Source: Mytilisepta virgata
Lineage: Eukaryota; Mollusca; Bivalvia; Mytilida; Mytilidae
Direction of reading: 5' to 3'
NCBI GenBank assembly: GCA_028015205.1
Contig: CM051511.1
Location: 36,915,204-36,979,203, forward strand
Length of the DNA: 64,000 bases
The notes below the pieces were generated by a model, which was not told the origin of the DNA, ran no database searches, and saw nothing but the letters and a program-made list of their open reading frames with translations. A program made the translations under genes and the position numbers. Shown piece by piece: positions 46,112 to 60,800 of this stretch; the first letter of the stretch is position 1, and every line of letters starts with the position of its first letter.

Positions 46112-49100
46112 ATGAAAATTCTAGCATTCTGTTTCATAATATGTATACATCTTAACTTGTTTCCACATATAAATTGTGAAAACTTGTACAGAATTTTAGG
46201 AGTTTCTAAAACTGCTACACAAAGAGAAATAAAGAAGGCATACAAAGAACTGGCTAAAGAATGGTAAGTAACTTAGTAAGATCTTGCTATTACTATAGAA
46301 TTATACATAGCCACGTTCGTATGTATGTATACTCTGTTCCCACTGTATCGCCGGTTCCACTGTATCACACTACCAATGTTATTTCAATGTTATTTTGTAA
46401 AAATAAGTACATGTACCACAATACAGTGAGACCCCAGTATACTGATATTCCGCCATTCAAGACGCATTCGTAGATTGACTGCAAGGATACAGTAGATCCA
46501 TGTACACTCATTACAGATTAATGGAGATGTGTCCCTAACTATTTACCAACCATCACCACTCCAGGACAATTAAGAGAGTGTTAGGAAACCGGGCATCTGT
46601 TATTATGGTGGAGGAACCGAAGTACTCGCAGAAAACCACCGGGCATCTCAGAGGGAACAGACGAACCTAAGAGATATCAACCAGAAGCACGAACTACTAC
46701 TGTATTTGCAACATGTAGTAGGCATACCCTCAATACTAGCAGATTGATCTCCATGTCAAAGTCAAGACTAAGAAAAATGTTCCCTCATAACTTATTTCTT
46801 CATTTTCAAGGCTTTCACAAAAGAATTGCCTAACTTTTCAACATGAAAAGATAACTTCATCAGACCTAGGTCTTTTTTTTTAATATTCCTAAGTACATAG
46901 CCACTGTTCTTTGATAACAAATTGGTGGCACTGGTCGTTAAACTAATTAGGAAAATTATGCAGTTTTGACCAAATAAGGAATATCGTTAATCATTTTGTA
47001 ACTTTAGATACATGTAGAATAAACCCTTTATTGATTTTTTCTATAAATTTTAGTATTATTATCTTGGAAGTAATGGACTTCGGTTTGCCAAAGAAAAAAG
47101 TTAGGGTGCTTATTGTGGAACTGTGTGAGAAAAACCCCAAAAATTAGGATGGTATAAGGAGTTTTCTTGAAAGATATTATGATGTCACAATATGTTTCTT
47201 GGTGACATCATTTCCACTCCCTGTTGCTGTATTATATTCCCATAATTTAACATTTAAATGGAGGATTTGAGACCCCTTGCTACTAAATATTTAATATTGT
47301 GACAAGTGAAATTGGGTAAAAATAAATTGACACATTGTGAGTTTTTTGTGTCACTTGCATCATTTTCAAGGGAGACAATTTTGTTGTAATATCTTACCTA
47401 GAAATTCCTTTTGAAATTTAACTTATAGTTTAATTCACAGGTGATAGACCCAATTTCATTTAAATGTGCAGTAAATATAATTTAATTTGACTTGTATGGT
47501 TGTTAACGGTTGGGCAAGTTACATTATATTCAATATAATTACAATAATTGTATAATCAACTTTTGGGTACTGTGTCGTCACCATTGTATTGATTCTCAGT
47601 CCATGATTTAAATATTCCTGGGTTAAATAAGTTATTCAAATGATTCTACCTGCAATTTTGGATCAGAATTTTTTTTTTTTTGAAAATTAAACTACAAATG
47701 TATAAGGATTGTTATAAATTTTGGGGGGCCTCGGTGGCCGAGTGGTCTAGGTAGTTTGTCATGACTACTAATGATAACTAGCTTGGCAACGCTGAGGTTG
47801 TGAGTTCGAATCTGACCTGTGGCGGGGTGTATTGGACTCTGATCTTAATTGACAATGATTGCCAATTTTTCTATCGAAGGTCGTGTTTCTCTCCGAGTAC
47901 TCCGGCTTCCTCTACCAATAAAACTTGCCGCCATTAAATAGCCAAATGTGCTGAAAACGGCGATCAAGTGTTCTACGTGGACATTTTAGGAAACCAGTAA
48001 GTTGAAGCTTTTTTATCTCTTAAGCTGAAATCTTTAATGATGGCTCATTTTAAAGAGAAATTATAGACAGATATAAAGTAAAATAGGGATAACATGTATC
48101 TACTGTTTATTTTTTTCACAGAAGAGCGAGTACTTTTGTGGATGTTTGAGTCATATACATGATACATGTATAAAATGATACGTGTATAAAAAATCATGTC
48201 TAGCACCTGTTGTTTTGTTAATAAGTTGTTTTGACACTGTCCACCTGGAGAAAATGATTATCAAACACAGGCTGTGATTATATCAGTTAGAGGTGTGAAA
48301 TTGTTTTACATTAAGGTGGTTTAACAAGCTTGAAATATACAAGAGGTGTGGCTAGGACAAAATGTTCAACTTTATCAAATTTAATAGATTTGAAAACATT
48401 CATTTATGAATAATTATCCACTAATGAAAAAAAAAAAAAATGAATGAATAAATAGATAAATACATATTAACAAAATTATACAAATTAACTTCATATTGCA
48501 TTTTAAAAATGACATTAATTTTCATGAAATTTCCATTTGGCTGCCCCAGTTTTTTATACCTTGGTAAACACAATTGCTTAATTAAAAGAAATCCTAATAC
48601 CGGTATCTATTAATTTATTGATTTTAATTAGCCTTGTGGAATTTGCCATTTGTCTTCTTTGGTATTCTTTTTCCAATGTTTATGTCATTTCGTCTTTACA
48701 GTGTATCAAATCAAATATAATCTGTAATTAATAATGTGTATGCACAAAACTATAAATCTCCTTTCTCTCTATATCTCCTTCGAATTTATCAGCAATGAAC
48801 CATTCAATCAAACTTATAGAATGTATTGTCATTAGAAATCTAAAGCAGATTTCTTTCTTGAAATTAATACTTTATTGTTGTTCTTTAAGACTATCTAAAT
48901 CAAAATAAAACTCTTAAGAAGACATTTTTGCATCTCCTTCGGAACGCATGGTCGACACACAGAGATCACTTTCTGTCGTCTTGCGTCTTGCTTCGTCACA
49001 CTTTTCCTCTATCCTGAACTACTCGTAAACCGCTCAAAGGAATTTGATGAAACTTTCTCTGTGCATTTACCTTAATGCACAGGTGTGCATATATATTTCA

Positions 49101-51811
49101 TTTTTACAAAAAAAATTGACTTTTTTGAAAAAAAGGGGGGTCAAAACTTCTATCCTCAACTACTCCATAACCACTCAAAGCAATTTGATGAAACTTTTTT
49201 TGTGCATTAACCTTAATGCTAAGGTGTGCATATATATTTCAATTTTAAAAAATTTTAATATATTTTGTAAAAATTGACGTCCGCAGGCGACACATGTCTT
49301 CCTTGGAAGACTCACACAGGAATTGCCAACTAGACCAAACATATAATTACAAGTGAGAATAATGGAAATTCAAAACAATTCGGACTATTGGCGTACAAAT
49401 GGCCCAAAGAAAACTTTATGAGATTTAGACTTTAGACAAGTATATACATTTGTAAAGGGTAGAGTGAAAGTCTTTCAGAATATGCCATATACATGTATCT
49501 GAATTTAATAAATTATGCACCCATATATTACACAACAAAACACACAGGCTGCCTGTTTAAGCTACCAAGGTGTTTTATCTTCTGAAGTTTGTGATTGTGA
49601 ACTGTTAGATCGTCCAAAAAATTCCTTGTAATGGATATTTTTAATTTCAAAGTAGAAAGGGGTGAAAAATGCCTGATTGATCGTCACTGATGAGTGACCT
49701 CCATTGAACTTTTGGAAATTGTTGACAGGTGTACATTATTTATAATTAAGCGTCATAAAAGCACTTACACCTTTGTAAATTACAGTATTGACAATAGTAA
49801 TTGCTGTAAAAACAATGTGAAAAGATCAGTCAACTATCGAGAGGAAATGACCTGAATGAGGTCACTGTTCTGCTGATTCAACATTTTCAATATATATTTT
49901 TATTAAAAAGTAGAAATTTTGGACGTCCGTTTGACCCTTTTTATGACAGGACAAATTGAAATTTCTCCGGTCATGTCCAGACAATAGAAGGCTTTCCGGA
50001 TCCTTGCTGACAGGCACCTGGGGAATGGATTTAGTATGTTACATCCCTCCTTTTTTTGCAACACCCTACGATCTTCATTATTATACCCCCCGCAAACATA
50101 GTTTGGGGGGTATATAGGAATCAGCCTGTCCGTCTGTCTGTTCAGAATTTTTCTGTACCCGCAGTTTATCAAACATGCCTTATCAGAGGTTAATTAAACC
50201 TTCATACTGTTAGATCCTTGTACTTAGATGTGCGCATGCGAAGTATGTCCTTGTCCAATACTTTTTTCCATAATTTTATACCCTTTTGGATTTAGAAATT
50301 CTGTCTATCCCCAATTTCTTTGTACATGCAGTTTCTCAAACATGCCTTATCAGAGGTTAATTAAACTTTGCATACTGTTGGATCCTAGTATGTACATGTG
50401 TGGATGCGAAGTATGTCCTGGTCCAATAGTTTTTTTTCACAATTTTATACCCTTTTGGACTTAGAAATTCTGTCTATCCTCCAATTTTTTTTGTACCCGC
50501 AGTTTCTCAATCATGCCTTATCAGAGGTTAATTAAACTTTGCATACTTTTAGATCCTAGTATGTAGATGTGCGCATGCGAAGTATGTCCTGGTCAAATAT
50601 TTTTTCCCATAATTTTATACCCTTTTAGACTTAGAAATTCTGTCTATCCCCCAATTTAATTTTAAATTTCTTTCTATAATAAAATTGGCAGTTTCTTATA
50701 TGACAGGAGCGGGGGGGGTATTGATTGTAAGCTTTGCTCACAGCAAGGTTGCCATTTCCTCAGGCAATCCTAACCTCACTTGTTAATTTTTGTTCTATTT
50801 TTCATCATTTTATGAAAGAAATAAAATTAACACAGTACTGTATCAGTCGACTAAATTTTGGAAATTTGATTTATGCTATAAAATTGTGATATTGCATTTA
50901 TTTCTTTCATAAAATGATGAAAAATAGAAAAATAAATTAATAATGAAGATCGTAGAGTGTTGCAAAAAAAAGTGGGAGGCAGAAGAAAAAAGGGGGATGT
51001 AACATACTAAATCCATTCCCCAGGTACCTGTGACAAAACATAGAAAAAACATGGATGCTCTGATTTCCAAATTTTGACAACTTACATAGTTTCCTCCCAT
51101 GTGTTAATGGATCTAAATTTTGTAAACCAATAAACCTAAAAATATCTTAATAAATTTTAATTGGAAAGTTTTATAATTTCAGGCATCCAGACAAATCCGA
51201 TGACAACAATGCAGCTGAAAAGTTTACCAAAATTAATGAAGCCTATGAGGTATTTATGATATATTACTATACTGTCTTGACTGTAAAGAAATTAGGTGTA
51301 TTTTCATTGCTACAGTCTGTGTATCAATCTGTCAGTATTTGACTTGGAAGTCTTGAATTTCTGTGACATTGTTAGTTAAAGAGAAACAAATTTTAATGAA
51401 AGCTTAAGATCAGCCATTATAACAGAAGAGAAAGCTAAATGATTTTCTAATTTTAGGCCTCACCAAATCTATTTTTAGTTTTTTTTATTTTGATGCTCAA
51501 ATTTTTAAACTTTATAAATTTTAAGAAGAAAATCTGCCTCTTCAGTATACAAAAATGCTGAAAATTTGCCCCAAATTCTTCATTTTTAAATAAATACTGT
51601 TTGCCCGCTCCTAAAATTTGTCTAAAAAATAGGGATTTTTTTCCGTTTTTTGCAATATTTTATTTTCAAAAAATTTATGCCACACGTAAATTTGATCTTT
51701 GCCTGAAAAAACTAGTCCTCAAGAAAAAAAAATAAAAATTTCCCTCACTCCCACCTATTTTTAGCTCACCTGGACCAAAGGTCCATGTGAGCTTTTACCA
51801 TCACTTGGCGT

Positions 51812-51846
<35 letters not shown>

Positions 51847-54800
51847 TGTCGTCGTCGTCTGTTAACAATTTTTCAAACGTTAACTCGTCCGACACCATAA
51901 GTCCAATTGCAACCAAACTTCGTACAGTTGTTTATTGGTATATGTGCTACAAAACTATCGTTTGGATTTTTGATTCGTAAAAAAACATGGCCGCCATGGC
52001 TAAAAATAGAACATAGGGGTAAATTGCAGTTTTTTGCAAATAACTCAAAAACCATAACAGATATCAAAATTCTGGCAGAGGGTAAAAGTGTTCAGCACCT
52101 CAAGATCTACCCGCCCTGAAATTTTGAAGAAGATCCAACGACCCATGTAGGAGTTATTGCCCTTTTTCTGCATTTTTTCCAAATTTTGCACTTATTAAGC
52201 TCAATATCTTGGATACTATAAAGGAAATTTGAAAAATTTAAATTTCATATTGTTAGGCACACAAAGATCTACAAAATTTGTAACAGGATCGAAGTTGTAG
52301 GTTCGTTCCTTTTAGGAGTTATTCCCCTTAGATCGTCAAAATTGACCATTTTTGCAGTCTTTATTCATTGTAATAAAATCGTTAACTCCTCTTACACCAT
52401 AAGTTTAATTGCAACCAAACTTAGTGTAGTTGTTCCTTGGCATGAGTGCTACTAAACTATCGTTTGGATTTTTGATTTGTAAAAAAACATGGCTGCCATG
52501 GCTAAAAATAGAACATAGGGGTAAATTGCAGTTTTTTGCAAATAACTCAAAAATGGTGACAGATATCAAAATTCTGATGGGAAGCTAAAGTGTTCAACAC
52601 CTCAAGATCTACCTGCTTTGAAATTTTGAAGAAGATGTAACCACCCATGTAGGAGTTATTGCCCTTTTTCTTGATTTTTTTTTTCAATTTGTACTTATTA
52701 AGTTGTATGATCATTCCTTTTAGGAGTTATTCCCCTTAGAACATCAAAATTGACCATTTTCACAGCATTTCCCTTAGTTTGCAAAATGTTTAAATGAGCC
52801 CTTTAGGAGTTAAAGTTTTGTCCCTTAAATGTCAAAATAACTGTTGATGCCTTATAGATGACCCTTTAAATGTCAAAAATAGCGTTTTCTCTTGTTTTTG
52901 CCCTATAGAATGAAAACTATTGTCGATAGAGAAAAGCTGTTGTTTGCTTAAACAATCAGCTCATTGAGCTCTACAAAAGTCTGAATTGGGTCGAAGTTGT
53001 CAGATGATCCATTATAGGGGTAATAGCTCATGAAAGACTCCCTTAAAGCTTAAGGACCAGGTGAGCAATTCAGGCTCCTGGGAGCCTCTTGTTGCAATAA
53101 AAAATCCAAAGAACTAAAATTCAGTTTGGTGTGGCCTTGTGATTTTTCATTGATAAGTAGGTACATAGATAGACAAATGGGATATGATAATGTCATTACA
53201 CAACAAATGAAAACCAAAATTTGGCTTTTCATTGATTTCCTTGAAAAAATAAGATAACAACAAGTTTCCAATTCAAAAACACATTTGCCAGTATGTAATA
53301 AATTCTATGATAACAATATTTTAATGTACAAGATCTGCACATTACGACAATTTCATTAACACATCAGTTGTACTCTAGACCTTAGAATTGCAAGCAAAAA
53401 CAATAACCGAAAATTCTGAATAGCAAATTCAAAATTTCCAACATGACCATAAGGGTAAAGCCAAAACCATCTAAAGACAGAGCTATGCACTAGGGAGCAT
53501 ATAAAAATATTAAATTTTCTGCACGACATAAATCTTAAACTGCTTTCATAATTAACTGTACATATTAATTGCAGACACTTGGTGATCGGAAGAGAAGGGA
53601 ACAGTATGACAGGTTTGGATACACAACAGCCAGAGAGCAACAGCAACCAAGACATGAGGGATTTCACAGTCCATTTGGCAATGGCTTTTTCCAAAATTTT
53701 AATTTCAATTTTAACGGATTCAATCAAGGAGAGTCTATCATACCGAAGTTTGACATAAATCTAAGGTAATTAATATGCTGTACGTTATTTGAAACAGATG
53801 TAAAAGGAATATCCATCTGAAACATCTTCCCCGTATTATTCATGCCTGCTTAACTCTCTCATGCGTAACAATTAATCATGTTAAATTTTCTTATTATTCA
53901 GCTTTAATTAATTAAAAATTCAAAGAATGTGATTTGATTTAATATTGTTTTAGTTTGTTTGTTGATTACATACAATTTAAGCTCCAAAATCAACTCTGAA
54001 CTAATATTTAATCTCGTTTATAGCTACAAATGTAATATTTATATATGTGGAACAGAATTTGTGACCATAGTTGTGTGTATATATATGGCATAATTCCCAC
54101 ACTTCACACGGGAACTATTTACTAAAATCCTATTCCCCTAAATTTGAAATTACTCGGCATATTGTATTGTCGAATTAAAGCGATAAGTTGACATGATTAT
54201 TTATTCACTGCCTTCAGAAATTAAATATTTAATTTGCATCAATCTCAAGCAGAGTTAAAAACCTGAGACATTCAATTATACTTTATTCTTTAAATAGACA
54301 TACATTTTGTAGTTGTTTATAAATCAATGCAGACCTCAAAAATGATACACTTTTTGAACAGACACAATTTTATGAACATTCTCTGTCGTCATCCACACGC
54401 ATGAGATGATAGTTTTGCTCTTAACATTCAAACGCATGTGGTACCAAAGTCAAAGACGATCTAAAATTCAGATTTCACATTTCGTCAAAGCTAAATATTT
54501 AATTGCCAATTTGGCAACTTATCATGAATTACAAAGTGCCAAACGAATTTTTAAGTCACCACGATGACTGAATTACCCCTCTTAGAGCCCTGTGATATGA
54601 AAAGTACTTGTTGTAGGCCAATTTAAGGTAATTGATAGATTATCATCCACCCCTACTAAAAATATGGGTCAGGTGGAAACACTTTTTTTTCATTTTTGGC
54701 AGGGACAAAACCATTTGTTGTCATTGACCATAAATGATTGCAATGAAAAAATCAATGATTAAACCGGAAGCAGACACAAAAATTCAAAAGATTGCATTCT

Positions 54801-57800
54801 TGAAAAATAAAAAAAATATGGGATAGCCAGATTTTCAAGGTGTGGGCAGGTATGATAATCTACCAATTAACTTATTAATTGGATTTTTCAAAAGAAAACA
54901 ATCTGGTTATTTGTTTGGCTATATGTATGTAAGGTGAACAAGTCCTGTTCCCATCATTCTGACAGTGTGTTTTTTGTTTTATCTTGTTTATTAAATTACT
55001 ATTTTTTCATTTTTTCTTAAAAATTTATTGGGCCTAATACATGTACATGTAGATATATTGTTATATGTTTCCGGTTTCCTAATATATACTGATTTTCAGA
55101 CGACCTCAAGAAATTTTATGGACAAAAAAGAAGTAATCAGGTACTCCAAACAGAACGTTTGGAAATACCTAGGTACACGTGCCCTACTTTTTATTTGTTT
55201 TGGCCTTTTATTATAGACCTACCAGGTAATTGTATTGTAATAAGTAAATGCATTTGTTTTAAAATTTGTAAGTATATAGAAGTTTGTGGTTATACTTCAA
55301 TATATATAAATATGTATAATCTTATTTTGCTTCAGAGCTTATGAAACAAAGATTTTTCCAGAGAGTGACAAAAAACCATGTTTTCTTTACACGTATACTG
55401 ACTTTTGCTTTGATTGTGCTAGAATTGAACATCTTGTGGAGAAACTCATCAGAGATCTTGATTCAGTTGGTAAGCTTTTCAAGATTCCAAATCATGTTGT
55501 TTTGTGTCTGGCACCCAGTGCACTATGATTTTTCATTCACTTCAACTGTCCAGCAGAAAGTGTTGAAATAAACATCACTTTCTCTGATTTTAGGGAAAAA
55601 ATTATACAAATCAACAAAAGTAAGCAACATTTCAAAATATAGTTCAACTACACTGCATGTTTATGTCATTTAAAATAATAAGATGTTATTGAAGTTAAAA
55701 AAATGGTTTCCCCACAACAAAAATTACAGGATTTGTCTTCACCTTCATCCTTCCTGTCTTAGAATAATTCCTATTCAGAACAGTCAAGAGTTTTCTTCCA
55801 TACATCGTAGTTTTTACCTTTTTGTATATTCCAAATATAAAAAGGAGGATTATTTCAACTTCTCCCATTTAAACCCCCCCCCCCCTGCCTTATGCAACAT
55901 GAACTTTCAAAAATACAGATATCAGATACAACAGCAAAGGAAATCATACGTACTTAATAATGTTCTACAGATTTCCTATGAAACATTTCACTTTTTTTTT
56001 TCTGATAAGTAACAACTTATCCATGCAACATTTGTGAAAGAAGACACTGTTCTTCAAACTTTTTCTATTGGATAAATTACAAAGACTACAGTTAATCGAG
56101 GGATAAATATTTTAAACTTTTTTTAGCTCACCTGGCCTAAAAGGCCATGTGAGCTATTCTCATCACTTTGCGTCCGTCGTCGTCGTCGTCGGCGTCGTCG
56201 TATGTCGTCGTAAACTTTTCACATTTTTATCAACTCCTCTGAAACCACTGAACCAATTTAAACCAAACTTAAGTGGAATGGTCCTTGGATGGTCCCCTTT
56301 AAAAATTGTGTTCGGTTTTCCCGGGCGCCATCCAATATGGCTGCCATGGTCGGACATAATTTAACCTTGAACCCTATGGGAATTTTAACATTTTCGTTAT
56401 CTTCTCTGAGACCATTAGGCCAATTTGAACCAAACTTTGGTGGAATGGTCCTTGGGTGGCCCCTTTTAAAATTTATGTTCGGTTTCCCCGAACGCCATCC
56501 AACATGGCCGCCATGGCTGGACTTAGTTTAACATTGAGCCTATGGGAATTTTACTTTTTCGTCAACTCCTCTGAAACCAGTGAACCAATTTAAACCAAAC
56601 TTAAGTGGAATGGTCCTTGGATGGTCCCCTTTAAAAACTGTGTTTGGTTTTCCGGGGCGCTGTCCAATATGGCTGCCATGGTTGGACATAGTTTAACCTT
56701 GGACCTATGGGAATTTTACCATTTTTGTTATCTTCTCTGAGACCATTAGGCCAATTTGAACCAAACTTTGGTGGAATGGTCCTTGGATGGCCCCTTTTAA
56801 AATTTGTTTTCGGTTTCCCCGAACGCCATCCAACATGGCCGCCATGGCTGGACTTAGTTTAACATTAAGCCTATGGGAATTTTACTTTTTCGTCAACTCC
56901 TCTGAAACCAGTGAACCAATTTAAACCAAACTTAAGTGGAATGGTCCTTGGATGGTCCCCTTTAAAAAAGTTTTGTTCGGTTTTCCGGGGTCCCGTCCAA
57001 TATGGCTGCCATGGTTGGACATACTGTCACATAGTTTAACCTTGGACACTATGGGAATTTTAACCTTTTTGTTATCTTCTCTGAGAACATTAGGCCAATT
57101 TGAACCAAACTTTGGTGGAATGGTCCTTTGGTGGCCCCTTTTAAAATTTATGTTCGGTTTCACCGAACGCATTCGAACATAGCCGCCATGGCTGGACTTA
57201 GTTTAACATTGAGCCTATGGGAATTTTACTTTTTCGTCAACTCCTGAAACCACTGAACCAATTTAAACCAGACTTAAGTGGAATGGTCCTTGGATTGTCT
57301 CCTTTAAAATTTGTGTTCGGTTTTCCGAGGTGCCGTCCAATATGGCTGCCATGGTCGGACATAGTTTAACCTTGGACCCTATGGGAATTTTACCATTTTC
57401 GTTATCTTCTCTGAGATCATTAGGCCAATTTGAACCAAACTTTGGTGGAATGCACCTTGGGTGGCCCCTTTTAAAATTTGTGTTCGGTTTCCCCAAACGC
57501 CATCCAACATGGCCGCCATGGCTGGACTTAGTTTAACATTGAGCCTATGGGAATTTTATTTTTTCGTCTACTCCCCTGAAACCACTGAGCCAATTTGAAC
57601 CAAATTTGGTGGAATGGTCCGTGGGTGGCCTCTTTCCAAACTTATGTCTGGCATCCCCGACTTCCAGCCGACATGGCTGCTGTTACTGAAAATAGAAAAG
57701 GGGGGGGGGATGAATTTCCAAAATCTTCTTCTATGAAACTACAAGGCCAGTTGCAACCAAACTTGGCAGTAGTTGTCCTTAGGAGGTTCTCTTTTAGAAG

Positions 57801-60800
57801 GATGTCCGATGACCAGGACTGTTAACCAAGATGGCAGCCACAGCCGAACTTAGTTAAACATATGGCCCTATGGGAAAATTCATTGAAAAATCTTCTTGGC
57901 TGAAACCACTTGACCAATTGGAACCAGACTTTGCAGCAATGGTCCTAAGGACGTCCTATTTCAGAATTGTCTGATTTCGTGGACTGTGAACCAAGATGGC
58001 CGACAGAGCCAAACTAGGTTTAACATAGAACCCTATGGGAAATTCACTCAAAAATCTTCTGGTCTGAAACCACTCAGCCAATTAGAACTAGACTTGGTAG
58101 CAATGGTCCTTAAAATGGTTCTCTTTTAGAAATGTGTCCATTGACCTAGACTGTCAATCATCTTGGCTGCCACAGCCGAATTTAATTGAACATAGAACCC
58201 TATAGAAAAACCAGCCAAATCTTTAGTCCTGCTCAAGATGAAAAGTTCAATGCAGGTGAGCGATACAGGCTCTTTAGAGCCTCTAGTTTCTTATTCTTTG
58301 GCAATGAAATATATTAGAATCTTACTTTGTTAGCAGTTGCTTACTAAGACTGTAGAAATATGATAATTATAGGTTTCACAATGAGTGAGAATTGGATATT
58401 GTTGATATCAAATCGAGTTGTTTAATTTGGATATAATAATAAACGAGCCTTTGGCAAGTTTATTATTAAGTCCAAATTAAATAACGTGAGTTGATATCAA
58501 GCGATATCTAATTTTTACGAGTTGTTCAACATATTTCTCTTATGATTCTTTAGGAATATTTGTTTGTTAGTGATTTGGCGTCCAACCCGGGGTAAATCTT
58601 AACGTTCATTTTTCTTTGATGTCAAATGTTGCTGTGCAACAGTGGCTTTCAACGATGACCATGCAGATTTCAATCAATCAGAAAACAGCGACGCTTGGAT
58701 CAAGGCCAATCAAATAAAAGAATTTCTCGTAACACTTGTTCATATCATATGATGGGGAATTAGTTATGACAAATAACTCATCGCGCGAGAAATAGATAAC
58801 AACGCACCATCATAAGAGAAGATGTGATAAGATAAGATATTGTTTATTAACCACTTAACTGGCCCTCTAAGGGGCAATAAGTAACAGAGTAACAAGAAAC
58901 ATTGAAGAGGGAAGAAGTTACTTGATTGACAGAAAATTATAGACAACTGCAGTTACATGACAGAAAACATCCACTATAAATAAATAAACCATGATTATCT
59001 AAAATATAAAGTGTGTGGCATATTAACATGTAAAAAATTTCCAACAGAGTTTAATATATCAGGATCTTCACAATTGAGAATATACTATAACTTTTGTCTA
59101 TCTTGTGAAGAGAGGAGCTTTTGATGATATGAATTTAAAAAGTTCTTTCCTCACATTAGTATACTTTGCACACGAGGTTAGAACATGTTCTTCGTCTTCA
59201 ACCTCCCCAATGGAACAATTTTGATAATCAACTGCTCGATTTCCTCAGTTTTAAATTAGCTGTAATAATATATACCCTTCATTTGACATTAACCCCATAT
59301 TGACCCTCTCACTTCTTTCATAGGCCGTAACATATCAGTATGTCACATTTTGAAACCAAATTGTTGGTGGACCCTTTGATTATCTCCATTGATCCATTAA
59401 GAAGCCTGACTTTTTGTCCTTGTCATGAGTTCTCTTTAAGAGACACATTTATTTACACAGAATACTCCATACAGGTGTTATCAGAGGTTTGGTAACTTTG
59501 CTAAACAATCCTCGAAAAGCACTGAGAAAATCGAAGTGGTATTCCATCGATCAATCAGTGATCGTGAACAACAAATCACATGGGAATTATCAAACTTTCT
59601 AGTAGGAAACCCTGAAAACAATTTAAAAAATAAGAGAAACAAATTTCTACATAGTAAAAATAGTTTATAAACAATTAATCACTGGGTAAGATTAAAAAGA
59701 AATTGTGTCTGCTGTTATGTTATTCTATGTTTGTAAAGAGGAGGTATATAGTGATGCGGGAGTCCATCCATCTGTTTGGTAACAATATGTTCCACTTTTG
59801 TATCTGCAACTCCTCCTAAACCACTGATTATAATCTAATGAAACTTTCTCAGATTCTTTATCATATAATGCCATTGTGCACCTCCTACTTTTTATTTGGT
59901 GAAAATCATTTTTGGGTTTTCTTTTCCCAAAACATGGAGATTGCCATTGCCTTATATGGGGGGTATCCATTTTGTATCCGCAACTCCTCCTAAACCACAT
60001 ACTATAATTTATGGATACTTTCCAGACTCTTAACTATACAATGCCATTGTGCACCTCCTATTCTGTTTTTTGGTCCAATTGATTTTTAAGGTTTCTTTTT
60101 CCAAAATATGAGCTTTGCCAGTGCTTTATATGGGGGTTATGGGGGTACCTATTTTGTATCTGCAACTCTGCCAACACCACTGATTACAATTTAATAAAAC
60201 TTTCTCAGATTCTTCATTATAAAATGCCATTGTGCACCTCCTATTTTGTTTGTGGCCAAAATCATCAAAATCATTTTGGGGAACTGTTTTTCTTTTGGTA
60301 GGGGGTGGGTATGCATTTTTTATCCACAACTCCTCCTTAACCACTTATCATAATATAATTTAATGAAACTTTCTCAAATTCTTAACCTTATAATGCCATT
60401 GTGCACCTCCTATTTTGTTTATTGGTCAAAATCATTTTTGGGGTTTCTTTTTCCAAGACATGGAGTTACCAAAACATGGATTTTGTCATTGTTTTATATT
60501 TTGGGGGTACCCATTTTTGTATCCGCATTTGTCTTTCCTATTTTGATGTTTGATCCATATTGTTTTTATGGGTTCCCTTACCAAACTATGGATGTTGCAA
60601 GCGGTGGGACTATCATTTTGTTAGCTTTGATCACAGTACCTCTAGTTTTCTCTTAGAAAACCAAACTTTTCATTGAAAACAATAACAAAACCTGAGATCC
60701 TTATATACTTGCAGGTGTGTGTGTTGGTACTTTCCATGCTGGACGAGCTCGTAACCTTGCAGGGCATTTGAGAATAGAAAGAGTTCCTACACTTATGATG

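Noticed and set aside
55100..55250. Possible extra DNAJC16 exon after the AG at 55098-55099
   Set aside because: In the required phase it reaches a stop within about 12 codons. Joining 53765 directly to 55336 keeps phase and matches family length and sequence.
56149..57825. Overlapping plus and minus frames with 'MAAM' and 'LGQFEPNFGGMVLGW' peptides
   Set aside because: They repeat with the 330-bp tandem units of a family B element and do not form a gene.
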